From positions 1,054,001-1,118,000 of the forward strand of contig NZ_JAOEGC010000001.1 in NCBI RefSeq assembly GCF_031801495.1: DNA of 64,000 bases, given 5' to 3'. Below are positions 1 through 8,433 of the stretch, one piece after another. Position 1 is the first letter of the stretch. Every line of letters begins with the position of its first letter. Both the position numbers and the translations under genes were made by a program. Origin of the DNA: Agrobacterium tumefaciens_K. GTDB lineage: Bacteria; Pseudomonadota; Alphaproteobacteria; Rhizobiales; Rhizobiaceae. Under the pieces are notes generated by a model. That model ran no database searches. It saw only the letters and a program-made list of their open reading frames with translations, and was not told the DNA's origin.

Positions 1-180
1 CTCGCAACCCGGCTTTTCGCCGCAGGCCTCGATGACAGCCCCATCGGGGAGCGTGACGCGCAATCGTCCCCTGCTGACGCTTCGAAGCATGCGCTTCATC
101 AACCAGCCACCTTTACCGGCGTGCCGGGGGTACAGTGCGCCATCGGCGGATATGTCGGAGAGATTTTCAAACGGGGTCAT
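1..180 (-). CDS. CFA-synthase-like SAM methyltransferase, N-terminal fragment (cut by window edge)
   Basis: Only the first 60 codons lie in the window, read leftwards from the ATG at 178-180. The start overlaps the end of the DUF1365 gene by 14 nt. The translation holds LMKRMLRSVSRGRLRV followed by TLPDGAVIEACGEKPG, the basic segment and 'G-L-x-V-x-x-PDG' strand that open cyclopropane-fatty-acyl-phospholipid synthase proteins. These enzymes transfer a methyl from S-adenosylmethionine to unsaturated acyl chains of membrane phospholipids. The position after DUF1365 and an FAD oxidoreductase is a recurrent arrangement in alphaproteobacteria. The catalytic part is outside the window, so a non-CFA methyltransferase cannot be excluded. 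Confidence 0.6.
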   Translation of the reverse strand, partial: MTPFENLSDISADGALYPRHAGKGGWLMKRMLRSVSRGRLRVTLPDGAVIEACGEKPGCE

Positions 181-985
181 GGATTTTGGCCTCGGTTTGG
201 TTGGATGGTTTACCGATGAAGGAAACGGGTGCGTTGGGTGGTGAGGGCCGCTTGGTCAGCCGCACGCCCTTGATCCAGATTTTCAGCGCTTCCCAGTGAA
301 TGCCGCCAACGACCCGGAGCGTCAGGAACGGGATACTGAAAAACGCCTTCAGAAGTGCACGGTCCGTCAGTTCTGTCCGCCGCGCCAGATGCCGTGCAGT
401 CAGAACCATCCCCGTGTCATCGAATGTATCGATGCGGATTTTCAGCGTGTCGCGCGGCGGACTGACATGGAAGACATAGTGCAGATCCATGTCCATGAAG
501 GGTGAGACATAGAAACACTTGTCGCAGCGCTGAACGATTTCCCCGGCTGCGTCATCTTCGACCGGGATGAGATAAGCGTGACGTTCGCCGAAAGTGTTGT
601 CCACTTCCCAGAGGATAGCGGTGAGCGTGCCTTCCCGCCTGTAGCAGAAATAGACGCTGAGCGGATTGAAGGACCAGCCGAGAAGACGGGGCATGGTAAG
701 CAGGCGTATCGGTCCGCCATCCGGAGCGATGCCCGCGCCAATCATCGCTTTTTCAACCTGTTGTCTCAGGTCGGCGCCGCTCCGGTCGCCACGATCCTTG
801 CGGTGGAAGGAAAAGACGTTGAAACGGTCGACGGAAAACAGGTGCAGCTTTTTGTTGAGGGTGTCCAGCTCATCGAGATCGATCAGCAGGGAATAGATCC
901 GGTAGCTGAGCTTGTGTTCCTTCGGCTTGAAGCGCGCATGCGTCACATGCCCGGGGAAAAGTGCTGAGAGGAACGGTGGCTTCAT
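167..985 (-). CDS. DUF1365 family protein
   Basis: A 272-residue protein with the features of DUF1365: an opening of the type 'ALFPGHVTHARFKPKEHKLSYRIY' (shortened here to its first part, ALFPGHVTHARF), a central LLGWSFNPLSVYFCYR segment and a late RVVGGIHWEALKIW segment. The biochemical role of the family is unsettled. It travels with CFA synthases and FAD amine-oxidase-like proteins and is linked to modified membrane lipids and singlet-oxygen stress. The ATG at 983-985 overlaps the stop of the FAD oxidoreductase by 4 nt (ATGA), so the leftward genes are translationally coupled. No signal peptide is evident. The family call is firm; the function is inferred from neighbours only. Confidence 0.85.
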   Translation of the reverse strand: MKPPFLSALFPGHVTHARFKPKEHKLSYRIYSLLIDLDELDTLNKKLHLFSVDRFNVFSFHRKDRGDRSGADLRQQVEKAMIGAGIAPDGGPIRLLTMPRLLGWSFNPLSVYFCYRREGTLTAILWEVDNTFGERHAYLIPVEDDAAGEIVQRCDKCFYVSPFMDMDLHYVFHVSPPRDTLKIRIDTFDDTGMVLTARHLARRTELTDRALLKAFFSIPFLTLRVVGGIHWEALKIWIKGVRLTKRPSPPNAPVSFIGKPSNQTEAKIHDPV

Positions 986-2367
986 GCCATTTCCTCCAGA
1001 CGTTGCCGCTCTGTTGCTTTTTCCATCAGCGGCAGGCGAATGATGCGGCCGCTGTCATTGCCAACCAGCCACGGACGTTTGAAACCGCCCAGGTCTTCCG
1101 CGACGGCCAGGCCTGCCTGGAGACCGTCCTCGTGAAAACCCGCGCCGAAATAGGCGCCGCAGAACCAGGTGTTACGATAACCCTGAAGCGCCCACAGATG
1201 CCGCTGCGCACGCTCGGTGTTTTCATCGAACACGGGGTGCGTGTAGATTTCTTCCGTTATGACCGTGCTCTCGTCCGGTTCACGGGCTGGATTGAGCGTC
1301 ACGAAAGTATCTGGAGCATTCCCAAGCGGCTGCAACCTGTTCATCCAGTAGGTAATGGTCGGCTGTCCGGCGCGGGCGCGGGTGTCCGCAACATAGTTCC
1401 AGCTCGACCACGCGGCGCGCCTTTTCGGCATCAGGCTGCTATCGGTGTGCAGCACAGCCCTGTTTTTCGTGTAGCTGAAGGCTCCGAGCATGCTTTTCTC
1501 CGCATGTGTCGCGTCGCTCAGCATTTTCAGGGTCTGATCGGCATGGGTCGCGAGCACCACATCGTCAAATCTATGGAACTGCCCATTGCCATCGAGGATA
1601 TCGATGCCGTCAGGCACGCGACGGATGCTCGTGACAGGAGTCGCCAGCTTGATCCTGTCTGCGAAATTTGCCGTCAAACGCTCCACATATTCGCGGCTGC
1701 CGCCGGATACGGTGCGCCATATTGGGCGGTTGCGCAGCAACAGCAGACCGTGATTGTCACAGAATTTCACGAACTGTGCTGCGGGGTAGCGCCCCACCTC
1801 CATGGCTGGGGTCGACCAGATGGCCGCTGCCATGGGGTAGAGGTGGTCGTCGCGAAATTCCTGGCCATAGCGATTGCGAGAGAGGTAGTCGTCGAGTGAC
1901 ATGTTGCCCATGGACGACAGATCGCGCGGCGCGTTGCGGTAGAAGCGCAGGAGGTCAGTCAGCATGCGCCAGAAGCGCGGCCGGAAAAGGTTGCTCTTCT
2001 GGGCTAAAAGCCCGAAGCGGGTCCCGCCGGAATATTCGAAGGCACCGCCGTCGAGCGACACGGAAAACGACATGTTCGACGGTGTTGTCGGCACATCGAG
2101 TGCTTTGAACAATGCAGTCAGATTAGGATAGGTAACCTCATTGTAGACGATAAAGCCCGTATCGACGGACACCGGACCGTTGGGGCTTTCGAAGTCGACG
2201 GTGTTGCTGTGACCTCCAACGCGGTCGGCTGCCTCGAAAACCGTTACATCGTGATGGCGCGACAAAAGCCACGCGGCAGACAATCCTGAAATACCTGTGC
2301 CAACGACGGCGATGTTCAACCGCTTTCCGCTCTTCAAGCCGTTCTGTGCCGTTTCAGGATCGATCAT
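982..2367 (-). CDS. NAD(P)/FAD-dependent oxidoreductase, amine-oxidase-like
   Basis: A 461-residue flavoprotein. Its N-terminus carries the dinucleotide-binding motif GTGISGLSAAWLL followed by an acidic strand end (TVFEAADRVGGHSNT), typical of the amine oxidase/phytoene desaturase superfamily. The C-terminus has the FAD-closing segment FCGAYFGAGFHEDGLQAG. Relatives lie beside DUF1365 and CFA synthase and probably oxidise a membrane lipid or isoprenoid. The reading frame is open to 2544, but I chose the ATG at 2365-2367 because GAGG sits seven bases upstream and the extra residues look like intergenic sequence. It is the first gene of the leftward cluster, and its stop overlaps the DUF1365 start. 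Confidence 0.85.
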   Translation of the reverse strand: MIDPETAQNGLKSGKRLNIAVVGTGISGLSAAWLLSRHHDVTVFEAADRVGGHSNTVDFESPNGPVSVDTGFIVYNEVTYPNLTALFKALDVPTTPSNMSFSVSLDGGAFEYSGGTRFGLLAQKSNLFRPRFWRMLTDLLRFYRNAPRDLSSMGNMSLDDYLSRNRYGQEFRDDHLYPMAAAIWSTPAMEVGRYPAAQFVKFCDNHGLLLLRNRPIWRTVSGGSREYVERLTANFADRIKLATPVTSIRRVPDGIDILDGNGQFHRFDDVVLATHADQTLKMLSDATHAEKSMLGAFSYTKNRAVLHTDSSLMPKRRAAWSSWNYVADTRARAGQPTITYWMNRLQPLGNAPDTFVTLNPAREPDESTVITEEIYTHPVFDENTERAQRHLWALQGYRNTWFCGAYFGAGFHEDGLQAGLAVAEDLGGFKRPWLVGNDSGRIIRLPLMEKATERQRLEEMA

Positions 2368-2559
2368 GGAAGTCCTCACGCTTGCAAGCATCGTTCCGAT
2401 GCCAATTTTCACACAAGTACGAAGAGCAGGATCAATGAGTTTCACCGGCCTGATGAATTTTTGAATTTTTCCGATCTGGCGTGAAACCTGCCGAGGTTCT
2501 CGTCCGTACTTGTTGAGCGGGCAGTGTAACTGGCCGTGTGTCACAGGAATGGTATGTAG
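2368..2559. promoter_or_regulatory. Divergent intergenic region with a possible TGATCC -35 element
   Basis: These 192 nt separate the leftward FAD/DUF1365/CFA genes from the rightward DUF1295/methyltransferase genes, so both promoters should lie here. On the minus strand TGATCC occurs at 2429-2434, followed after 17 nt by TGAAAA. TGATCC resembles the -35 element of the RpoE-ChrR singlet-oxygen sigma factor, which controls similar genes in Rhodobacter sphaeroides. The -10 match is poor, and I see no counterpart for the rightward genes. Confidence 0.3.
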
Positions 2560-3351
2560 ATGAACTGGCCTCTTCTCATTGTCATCGCGGCTTTTCTATC
2601 CATTGCCATGGCTGCGGCCTTCACGGTTCAGCGTGTGACGGGCTCGAGTGGCTGGATAGATACGATCTGGTCGGCGAGCGTTGGCATCGGTGGCGTGGCG
2701 GTCGCGATTTTTGCCGACGATACCGATATGCGCGGCCTCGCTGTGCTCGCCCTCGTCGTTGTCTGGTCGTTGCGTCTCGGCAGTCATATCGGCTTTCGCA
2801 CGAAAGGTGGGGGTGAGGATCCGCGATATGCGGCATTGCTGGACGAGTGGGGTGAAAGCGCCTCGATGCGCCTCTTCGTGTTCCTGCAGATACAGGCGGT
2901 GGCTGCCTTCGTTCTTGTTCTTGCGGTTCATCTCGCAGCCGCCAACCCTGCTGAATTTCCACGGCTCATCGACATGCTCGCAATTTTGCTGGCGATAGCG
3001 GCTCTTGTGGGCGAGGCAGTTGCCGATGCCCAGCTGTCCCGGTTCAGGAAAACACCGCAGGCGAAGGGCGCCGTTTGCGAGATCGGCTTATGGCGGTACT
3101 CGCGCCATCCGAACTACTTCTTCGAATGGTTGTTCTGGTGCAGCTTTCCGCTTCTGGCGCTGAACGCGCAACCATTGTCGTGGCTCTCCATTGCCGCGCC
3201 CGTGATGATGTACTGGCTGCTTGTGCATGTCTCCGGCATTCCGCCGCTTGAAGATCACATGCTGAGATCGCGTGGCGACGCATTCCGCCAGTTGCAGAAC
3301 CGAGTAAATGCTTTTTTCCCAGGACCGCGCAAAACCGGAGGTCGCTCATGA
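2560..3351 (+). CDS. DUF1295 family integral membrane protein
   Basis: A 263-residue hydrophobic protein with about six predicted membrane segments. The C-terminal part contains GLWRYSRHPNYFFEWLFWC, the cofactor-binding signature shared by DUF1295, steroid 5-alpha-reductase C-terminal domains and isoprenylcysteine methyltransferases. Members use NADPH or S-adenosylmethionine on lipid substrates in the membrane, but few have a known reaction. It starts the rightward arm of the lipid cluster, and its stop overlaps the next ATG (ATGA at 3348-3351), so it is probably co-translated with the methyltransferase. The family call is confident; the substrate is unknown. Confidence 0.85.
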   Translation: MNWPLLIVIAAFLSIAMAAAFTVQRVTGSSGWIDTIWSASVGIGGVAVAIFADDTDMRGLAVLALVVVWSLRLGSHIGFRTKGGGEDPRYAALLDEWGESASMRLFVFLQIQAVAAFVLVLAVHLAAANPAEFPRLIDMLAILLAIAALVGEAVADAQLSRFRKTPQAKGAVCEIGLWRYSRHPNYFFEWLFWCSFPLLALNAQPLSWLSIAAPVMMYWLLVHVSGIPPLEDHMLRSRGDAFRQLQNRVNAFFPGPRKTGGRS

Positions 3352-4373
3352 ATATGCTTGCCTTTGCCATAAACGCCGCCGAACGGGCTCCATTGAGCGA
3401 CAGCGTGACCCTTGCGGGGATCGATTTTCTGTGTGCGAGAACGAGACGTCGGCTGGCTGGCATTCCGTCGACGATCGAGGCGAAATTCGTTGAGGAGATG
3501 GCGGAGTTTCCCATCGCCACCCATACCGAAGAGGCGAACAGACAGCATTATGAGGTTCCGCCGGAGTTCTTCGGCCTCGTTCTGGGCGCACAACGCAAAT
3601 ATTCCTGCTGTTTCTATCCGGATCAAGCGGCCAGCCTTGATGAAGCGGAGACGTATGCGCTTGCCGAGACGGTCGAACACGCCGCCCTGGAAGATGGAAT
3701 GGATATTCTTGAACTTGGTTGCGGATGGGGTTCGCTTTCGCTCCATATGGCAGCACGCTTTCCCAACTCCCGCATCACGTCAGTGTCGAATTCGGCGTCG
3801 CAAAGGCGTCACATCCTCGATATTGCCGGTGCACGCGGTTTGACCAACCTTTCGGTCGTGACCGCCGACATGAACGATTTTACTCCAGCTGGATCATTCG
3901 ACCGCGTTGTGTCGGTTGAAATGTTCGAGCACATGTCGAACTGGCGCACCCTGTTTCAGCGGGTTCGTACATGGCTGAGGCCTGACGGAAGGTTCTTCCT
4001 GCATGTTTTCAACCATAGGGACCGGTCCTACCGTTTCGACCATCGCAACCCGGCAGACTGGATCGCCCGGCATTTTTTCACGGGCGGGATCATGCCTGCT
4101 TTTGATCTGCCACAACGTTTCAACGATCTTCTCACTGTCGAGCAGCAATGGCGTTGGTCAGGCACCCACTATCAACGCACTGCATTTCACTGGCTTGAAA
4201 ATTTTGATCGCGAAATCGATCGCATCCAGCCGATCCTGAAAGAAGTGTACGGAGCGGACGCTGGCCTCTGGCACCGCAGATGGCGGCTGTTTTTCCTCGC
4301 GACGGCCGGTCTTTTCGGGCATGACAACGGCGAGGTCTGGGGTGTCGGGCACTATCTGCTGGCGCCTGCGTAG
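3348..4373 (+). CDS. CFA-synthase-like SAM-dependent methyltransferase
   Basis: A 341-residue class I methyltransferase of the cyclopropane-fatty-acid synthase group. It shows HYEVPPEFFGLVLGAQRKYS near residue 65, the SAM motif LELGCGWGSLS around residue 121, SVSNSASQRRHI, and the post-motif VSVEMFEHMSNW. It is shorter than E. coli Cfa (382 residues) and lacks most of the N-terminal lipid-binding domain, as do many alphaproteobacterial paralogues that only methylate. It is coupled to the DUF1295 gene. With the fragment at 1-180 the cluster has two CFA-like enzymes, which suggests successive modifications of an acyl chain. Specificity cannot be told from sequence. Confidence 0.85.
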   Translation: MNMLAFAINAAERAPLSDSVTLAGIDFLCARTRRRLAGIPSTIEAKFVEEMAEFPIATHTEEANRQHYEVPPEFFGLVLGAQRKYSCCFYPDQAASLDEAETYALAETVEHAALEDGMDILELGCGWGSLSLHMAARFPNSRITSVSNSASQRRHILDIAGARGLTNLSVVTADMNDFTPAGSFDRVVSVEMFEHMSNWRTLFQRVRTWLRPDGRFFLHVFNHRDRSYRFDHRNPADWIARHFFTGGIMPAFDLPQRFNDLLTVEQQWRWSGTHYQRTAFHWLENFDREIDRIQPILKEVYGADAGLWHRRWRLFFLATAGLFGHDNGEVWGVGHYLLAPA

Positions 4374-4582
4374 AACAATTCCCCCGATTGGCGATTGCCC
4401 GACGCGACTTGATGTGTGTCAAAGCCATCCGCCTATGCAGCTCTTAAATAATCTCGGCCGACCGCTTCATTGTTGCGACATGAAGCGAGGCAAATGATGC
4501 AATCTGAAATCCAAGATGGTTGGCATCCCGGATTTCAACGTATTATTGTAGGATCATTGAGGGTGTCTTCGGGGGAACGCTG

Positions 4583-5647
4583 GTGTCGAAAAAAGGCTTG
4601 CTCATTGGTCTGGGGGTTCTGGTTCTGGCTGGCGTCCTCTGGTTTTCATGGTCAAGACTGACAGCAGGCGGTTTGCCGTCCGGTTTCGTTGCCAGCAACG
4701 GCCGTATCGAGGCGGTCGAGATCGATATTTCCACAAAGACCGCTGGCCGCCTTCAGGACATCCAGGTGCGGGAAGGTGATTTCGTCAAGGCCGGTCAGGT
4801 GCTGGCCCGGATGGATACGGCACAGCTCGAGGCGAGAAAACGACAGGCGGAGGCACAGTTTCGCCGGGCGAAAATAGCCGTCGATACGGCCCACAGCCTT
4901 GTTGCGCAGCGGGAAGCCGAGAAGAATTCGGCAGGTGCCGTTATCGAGCAACGCAAGGCGCAGCTCGATTCCGCGTCAAAGACGTATAACCGCTCGAAGC
5001 AACTGCTGACGGGCAACGCCGTATCGCAGCAGATTGTCGATGACAGTGAGGCGGCGGAGCAATCCGCCCGGGCTGCCCTCGCGTCGGCGCAAGCGTCGCT
5101 TGCAGCCTCCGATGCCGCGATCAATGCGGCAAAGGCACAGATCGTGGATGCGGAAGCCGCCGTGGATGCGGCGCAGGCCGATATCGAAAGCATTGAAACG
5201 GACATTGCTGACGCGACACTCAAGTCGCCACGCGACGGCCGCGTGCAATATCGAATTGCCCAGCCCGGCGAAGTTCTGTCGGCCGGCGGGCGCGTCCTTA
5301 ATCTCGTCGATCTCGGCGATGTCTACATGACTTTCTTCCTGCCTACGGCTGAGGCGGGCCGCACATCGATGGGTTCGGACGTACGCCTCATTCTGGATGC
5401 AGCCCCGCAATACACGGTTCCCGCCAAAGTCTCTTTTGTGGCCGATGTGGCGCAATTCACGCCCAAAACGGTCGAAACGGAGGAGGAGCGTCAGAAACTG
5501 ACCTTCCGTGTCAGGGCGCAGATTCCACAGGAACTGCTCCAGAAATACATCCAGTACGTCAAAACGGGTCTGCCCGGCATGGCCTATGTCCGGCTTGATC
5601 CGAATGCCGCATGGCCGGAAAACCTCGAACGTAACCTCGTCCAGTGA
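4583..5647 (+). CDS. HlyD-family periplasmic adaptor (membrane fusion protein) of an efflux ABC system
   Basis: A 354-residue adaptor: a single N-terminal membrane anchor (LLIGLGVLVLAGVLWFSW), a lipoyl half-motif (VKAGQVLARMD), a long alanine-rich alpha-helical hairpin of about 130 residues, the second lipoyl half (SPRDGRVQYRIAQPGEVL) and a beta-barrel domain. It links an inner-membrane ABC-2 exporter to the cell envelope. The open frame extends to a TTG at 4520, but the GTG at 4583 is preceded by GGGGGAA at the right distance and gives a standard N-terminus. Its end overlaps the next GTG (GTGA), so the three efflux genes are coupled. It resembles the E. coli YhiI/YbhG adaptors. The exported substrate is unknown. 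Confidence 0.85.
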   Translation: MSKKGLLIGLGVLVLAGVLWFSWSRLTAGGLPSGFVASNGRIEAVEIDISTKTAGRLQDIQVREGDFVKAGQVLARMDTAQLEARKRQAEAQFRRAKIAVDTAHSLVAQREAEKNSAGAVIEQRKAQLDSASKTYNRSKQLLTGNAVSQQIVDDSEAAEQSARAALASAQASLAASDAAINAAKAQIVDAEAAVDAAQADIESIETDIADATLKSPRDGRVQYRIAQPGEVLSAGGRVLNLVDLGDVYMTFFLPTAEAGRTSMGSDVRLILDAAPQYTVPAKVSFVADVAQFTPKTVETEEERQKLTFRVRAQIPQELLQKYIQYVKTGLPGMAYVRLDPNAAWPENLERNLVQ

Positions 5648-8433
5648 CGGTTGCCGCCATGGACGAGCGTTCGGGAAGCAATACGGGAAACAGGGCGGAC
5701 CTGCCGGTCGTGCGGCTTGGTGGCGTGCGGCTCGCCTTCAGACAGACCATTGCCCTCGACGATATTTCCGTCGAAATACCGGCGGGCCGCATGATCGGTC
5801 TTATCGGGCCTGATGGTGTCGGCAAGTCGAGCCTTCTGTCGCTGGTGTCCGGTGCGCGTGCCATACAGAAGGGCAAGGTGGAGGTTCTGGGCGGCGACAT
5901 GTCCGATCCGCACCACCGCGATGATACCTGCCCGCGTATCGCCTATATGCCACAGGGGCTGGGCAAGAACCTTTATCCCACTCTTTCCGTTTTCGAAAAT
6001 ATCGACTTTTTCGGTCGCCTGTTCGGACAGGATGGCCAGGAACGGCGCAGTCGTATCGCGGAACTGCTCAAAAGTACCGGTCTTGAACCGTTTGCCGATA
6101 GACCGGCCATGAAGCTCTCCGGTGGCATGAAGCAAAAGCTCGGCCTCTGCTGTGCGCTCATCCACGATCCGGATCTGCTGATCCTCGATGAGCCGACAAC
6201 CGGTGTCGATCCGCTGTCGCGTCGTCAGTTCTGGGAGCTGATCGATACGATCCGCGCCGGGCGTCCGGGCATGAGCGTCATTGTTGCCACCGCCTATATG
6301 GAAGAAGCGGCCAGTTTCGACTGGCTCGTCGCCATGGATGGCGGAAGGATTCTTGCGACAGGTTCTCCCGCCGAACTGCTGGAGCGCACCGGTGCCGACA
6401 ATCTCGATGCCGCGTTCATTGCACTTCTACCCGAAGAAAAACGCAAAGATTACAAAGAGGTTCACATTTCTTCTCGCAAAGCAGTGGAGGATGGGCAATA
6501 CGCCATCGAAGCATCGCATCTCAGCATGCGCTTCGGCGACTTCACCGCCGTGGACAATGTCAGCTTCAAGATTCCCCGCGGCGAGATTTTCGGCTTCCTC
6601 GGGTCGAATGGTTGCGGAAAATCCACAACCATGAAGATGCTGACGGGGCTTCTCGCGGCAAGCGAGGGCGAGGCGAAGCTGTTCGGGCAGACGGTGGATG
6701 CCAGCGACATGGCGATCCGCCACCGGGTCGGCTACATGAGCCAGGCTTTCTCGCTCTATTCGGAACTGACCGTCCGCCAGAACCTCGATCTTCATGCGCG
6801 GCTGTTCAAGCTGCAGGAGGAGAGGATAGGTCCGCGCATCGATGAAATGGCAAGGCGTTTCGATCTTGGCGAGGTCATGGAGAGCCTGCCGGACGATCTA
6901 CCGCTCGGCATCCGCCAGAGACTGTCTCTGGCGGTGGCTATGATCCATTCTCCGGATATCCTGATCCTCGATGAACCGACGTCCGGCGTCGATCCTGTCG
7001 CACGTGATGGTTTCTGGCAGATACTTGCCGATCTGTCCCGCAACGATAACGTCACGATCTTCATTTCCACCCACTTCATGAACGAGGCGGAACGGTGCGA
7101 CCGTATCTCGCTGATGCATGCTGGCAAGGTGCTGGTCAGCGATACGCCGGAAGGCATCACCAGAAGTCGCAACGCCGCGACACTGGAGGAGGCGTTTATC
7201 GCCTATCTGGAGGACGCCGCCGGAATAAAGAAGGCTGACGGCGCGGCTGCGCCTGCCGTCCCGGTGCCGTCCAACGCGTCCCATGCGCCGTCGCAGAAGA
7301 AGCGGTTTTTCGATTTCAGGCGTATGTTCAGTTATACCCGCCGCGAGGCGCTGGAACTTCAGCGTGACCCCATTCGCGGAACGCTTGCGGTGCTCGGCAG
7401 CGTGATCCTGATGTTCGTTATCGGTTACGGTATCAATCTGGACGTCGAAGATCTGACCTTCGCGGTTCTCGACAGGGACGACAGCACCATCAGCCGGGAC
7501 TATGTGCTGGATATCGCCGGTTCCCGCTATTTCATCGAGAAGGAACCGATCCGCGATTATACCGACATGGATCGCCGCATGCGCGACGGCGAGTTGAGCC
7601 TGGCGATAGAAATTCCACCCGGTTTCGGGCGTGACGTTCTTCGTGGCGATACGGTCGAAGTGGGGGCATGGATCGATGGCGCCATGCCGCAACGTGCGGA
7701 GACGGTGAGCGGATACGTCCAGGGAATGCACCAGACCTGGCTCACAAGGAAGGCAAGCGAGCTTTACGGGACCGCGGCCACGCAAGGCGCGTTCAGCATC
7801 GAGACGCGTTATCGCTACAATCCCGATGTCAAAAGCCTTGTCGCAATGGTTCCGGCCGTCATCCCGCTGCTCCTGATGCTCATTCCTGCCATGTTGTCGG
7901 CCCTCAGCGTCGTGCGGGAAAAGGAACTCGGTTCCATCGTCAACCTCTACGTCACACCGACGACGCGATTGGAATTCCTGATTGGAAAGCAGCTGCCTTA
8001 TGTGGCGCTCGGCATGCTCAACTTTCTGCTGCTGACGGCATTTGCCATCTTCATTTTCCGGGTTCCGTTCACCGGAAGCTATCTGGCCTATGCGACCGGC
8101 GCGCTGCTTTTCGTCATCATCGCCACCTCCATCGGCCTCGTCATGTCGTCATTCATGAAAAGCCAGATCGCCGCGATCTTCGGAACGGCGCTGCTGACAC
8201 TCATCCCGGCGACGCAATATTCCGGCATGATCGATCCCGTTTCCTCCCTGCAGGGAGCCGGCGCGGTGATCGGCGAGATTTATCCCGCCACCTATTTCAT
8301 GACGATTTCACGCGGCACCTTCTCGAAGGCGCTCGATTTCGCCGGGCTTTCAAGCTCTTTCCTGCCGCTTCTCATCGCCATTCCGCTGTTGCTGCTGGCC
8401 GGTGCCGCGCTGTTGAGGAAGCAAGCGTCATGA
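5644..8433 (+). CDS. ABC exporter with two ATP-binding domains fused to an ABC-2 permease (RbbA/YhiH type)
   Basis: A 929-residue fusion. ATPase domain 1 has Walker A GPDGVGKS (55-62), LSGGMKQKLG and LLILDEPTTGVDP. Domain 2 has Walker A GSNGCGKS (about 320-327) and ILILDEPTSGVDP, but its signature is LPLGIRQRLS instead of LSGGQ. From about residue 560 follows an ABC-2 membrane domain with one N-terminal segment, a large periplasmic loop and a cluster of five C-terminal segments. The same architecture is seen in E. coli RbbA/YhiH. Coupled by 4-nt overlaps to the adaptor before and the second permease after, it is the motor of an efflux pump for an unidentified compound. Confidence 0.9.
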   Translation: MTVAAMDERSGSNTGNRADLPVVRLGGVRLAFRQTIALDDISVEIPAGRMIGLIGPDGVGKSSLLSLVSGARAIQKGKVEVLGGDMSDPHHRDDTCPRIAYMPQGLGKNLYPTLSVFENIDFFGRLFGQDGQERRSRIAELLKSTGLEPFADRPAMKLSGGMKQKLGLCCALIHDPDLLILDEPTTGVDPLSRRQFWELIDTIRAGRPGMSVIVATAYMEEAASFDWLVAMDGGRILATGSPAELLERTGADNLDAAFIALLPEEKRKDYKEVHISSRKAVEDGQYAIEASHLSMRFGDFTAVDNVSFKIPRGEIFGFLGSNGCGKSTTMKMLTGLLAASEGEAKLFGQTVDASDMAIRHRVGYMSQAFSLYSELTVRQNLDLHARLFKLQEERIGPRIDEMARRFDLGEVMESLPDDLPLGIRQRLSLAVAMIHSPDILILDEPTSGVDPVARDGFWQILADLSRNDNVTIFISTHFMNEAERCDRISLMHAGKVLVSDTPEGITRSRNAATLEEAFIAYLEDAAGIKKADGAAAPAVPVPSNASHAPSQKKRFFDFRRMFSYTRREALELQRDPIRGTLAVLGSVILMFVIGYGINLDVEDLTFAVLDRDDSTISRDYVLDIAGSRYFIEKEPIRDYTDMDRRMRDGELSLAIEIPPGFGRDVLRGDTVEVGAWIDGAMPQRAETVSGYVQGMHQTWLTRKASELYGTAATQGAFSIETRYRYNPDVKSLVAMVPAVIPLLLMLIPAMLSALSVVREKELGSIVNLYVTPTTRLEFLIGKQLPYVALGMLNFLLLTAFAIFIFRVPFTGSYLAYATGALLFVIIATSIGLVMSSFMKSQIAAIFGTALLTLIPATQYSGMIDPVSSLQGAGAVIGEIYPATYFMTISRGTFSKALDFAGLSSSFLPLLIAIPLLLLAGAALLRKQAS

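Noticed and set aside
2429..2434. TGATCC as a firm sigma-E promoter
   Set aside because: The -35-like hexamer is suggestive in this gene context, but no matching -10 lies at the right distance, so it is kept only as a weak candidate.
7668..8429. Upstream extension of the second ABC-2 permease
   Set aside because: The frame is open, but it lies inside the ATPase-permease gene; the ATG at 8430 in an ATGA overlap is the natural start.
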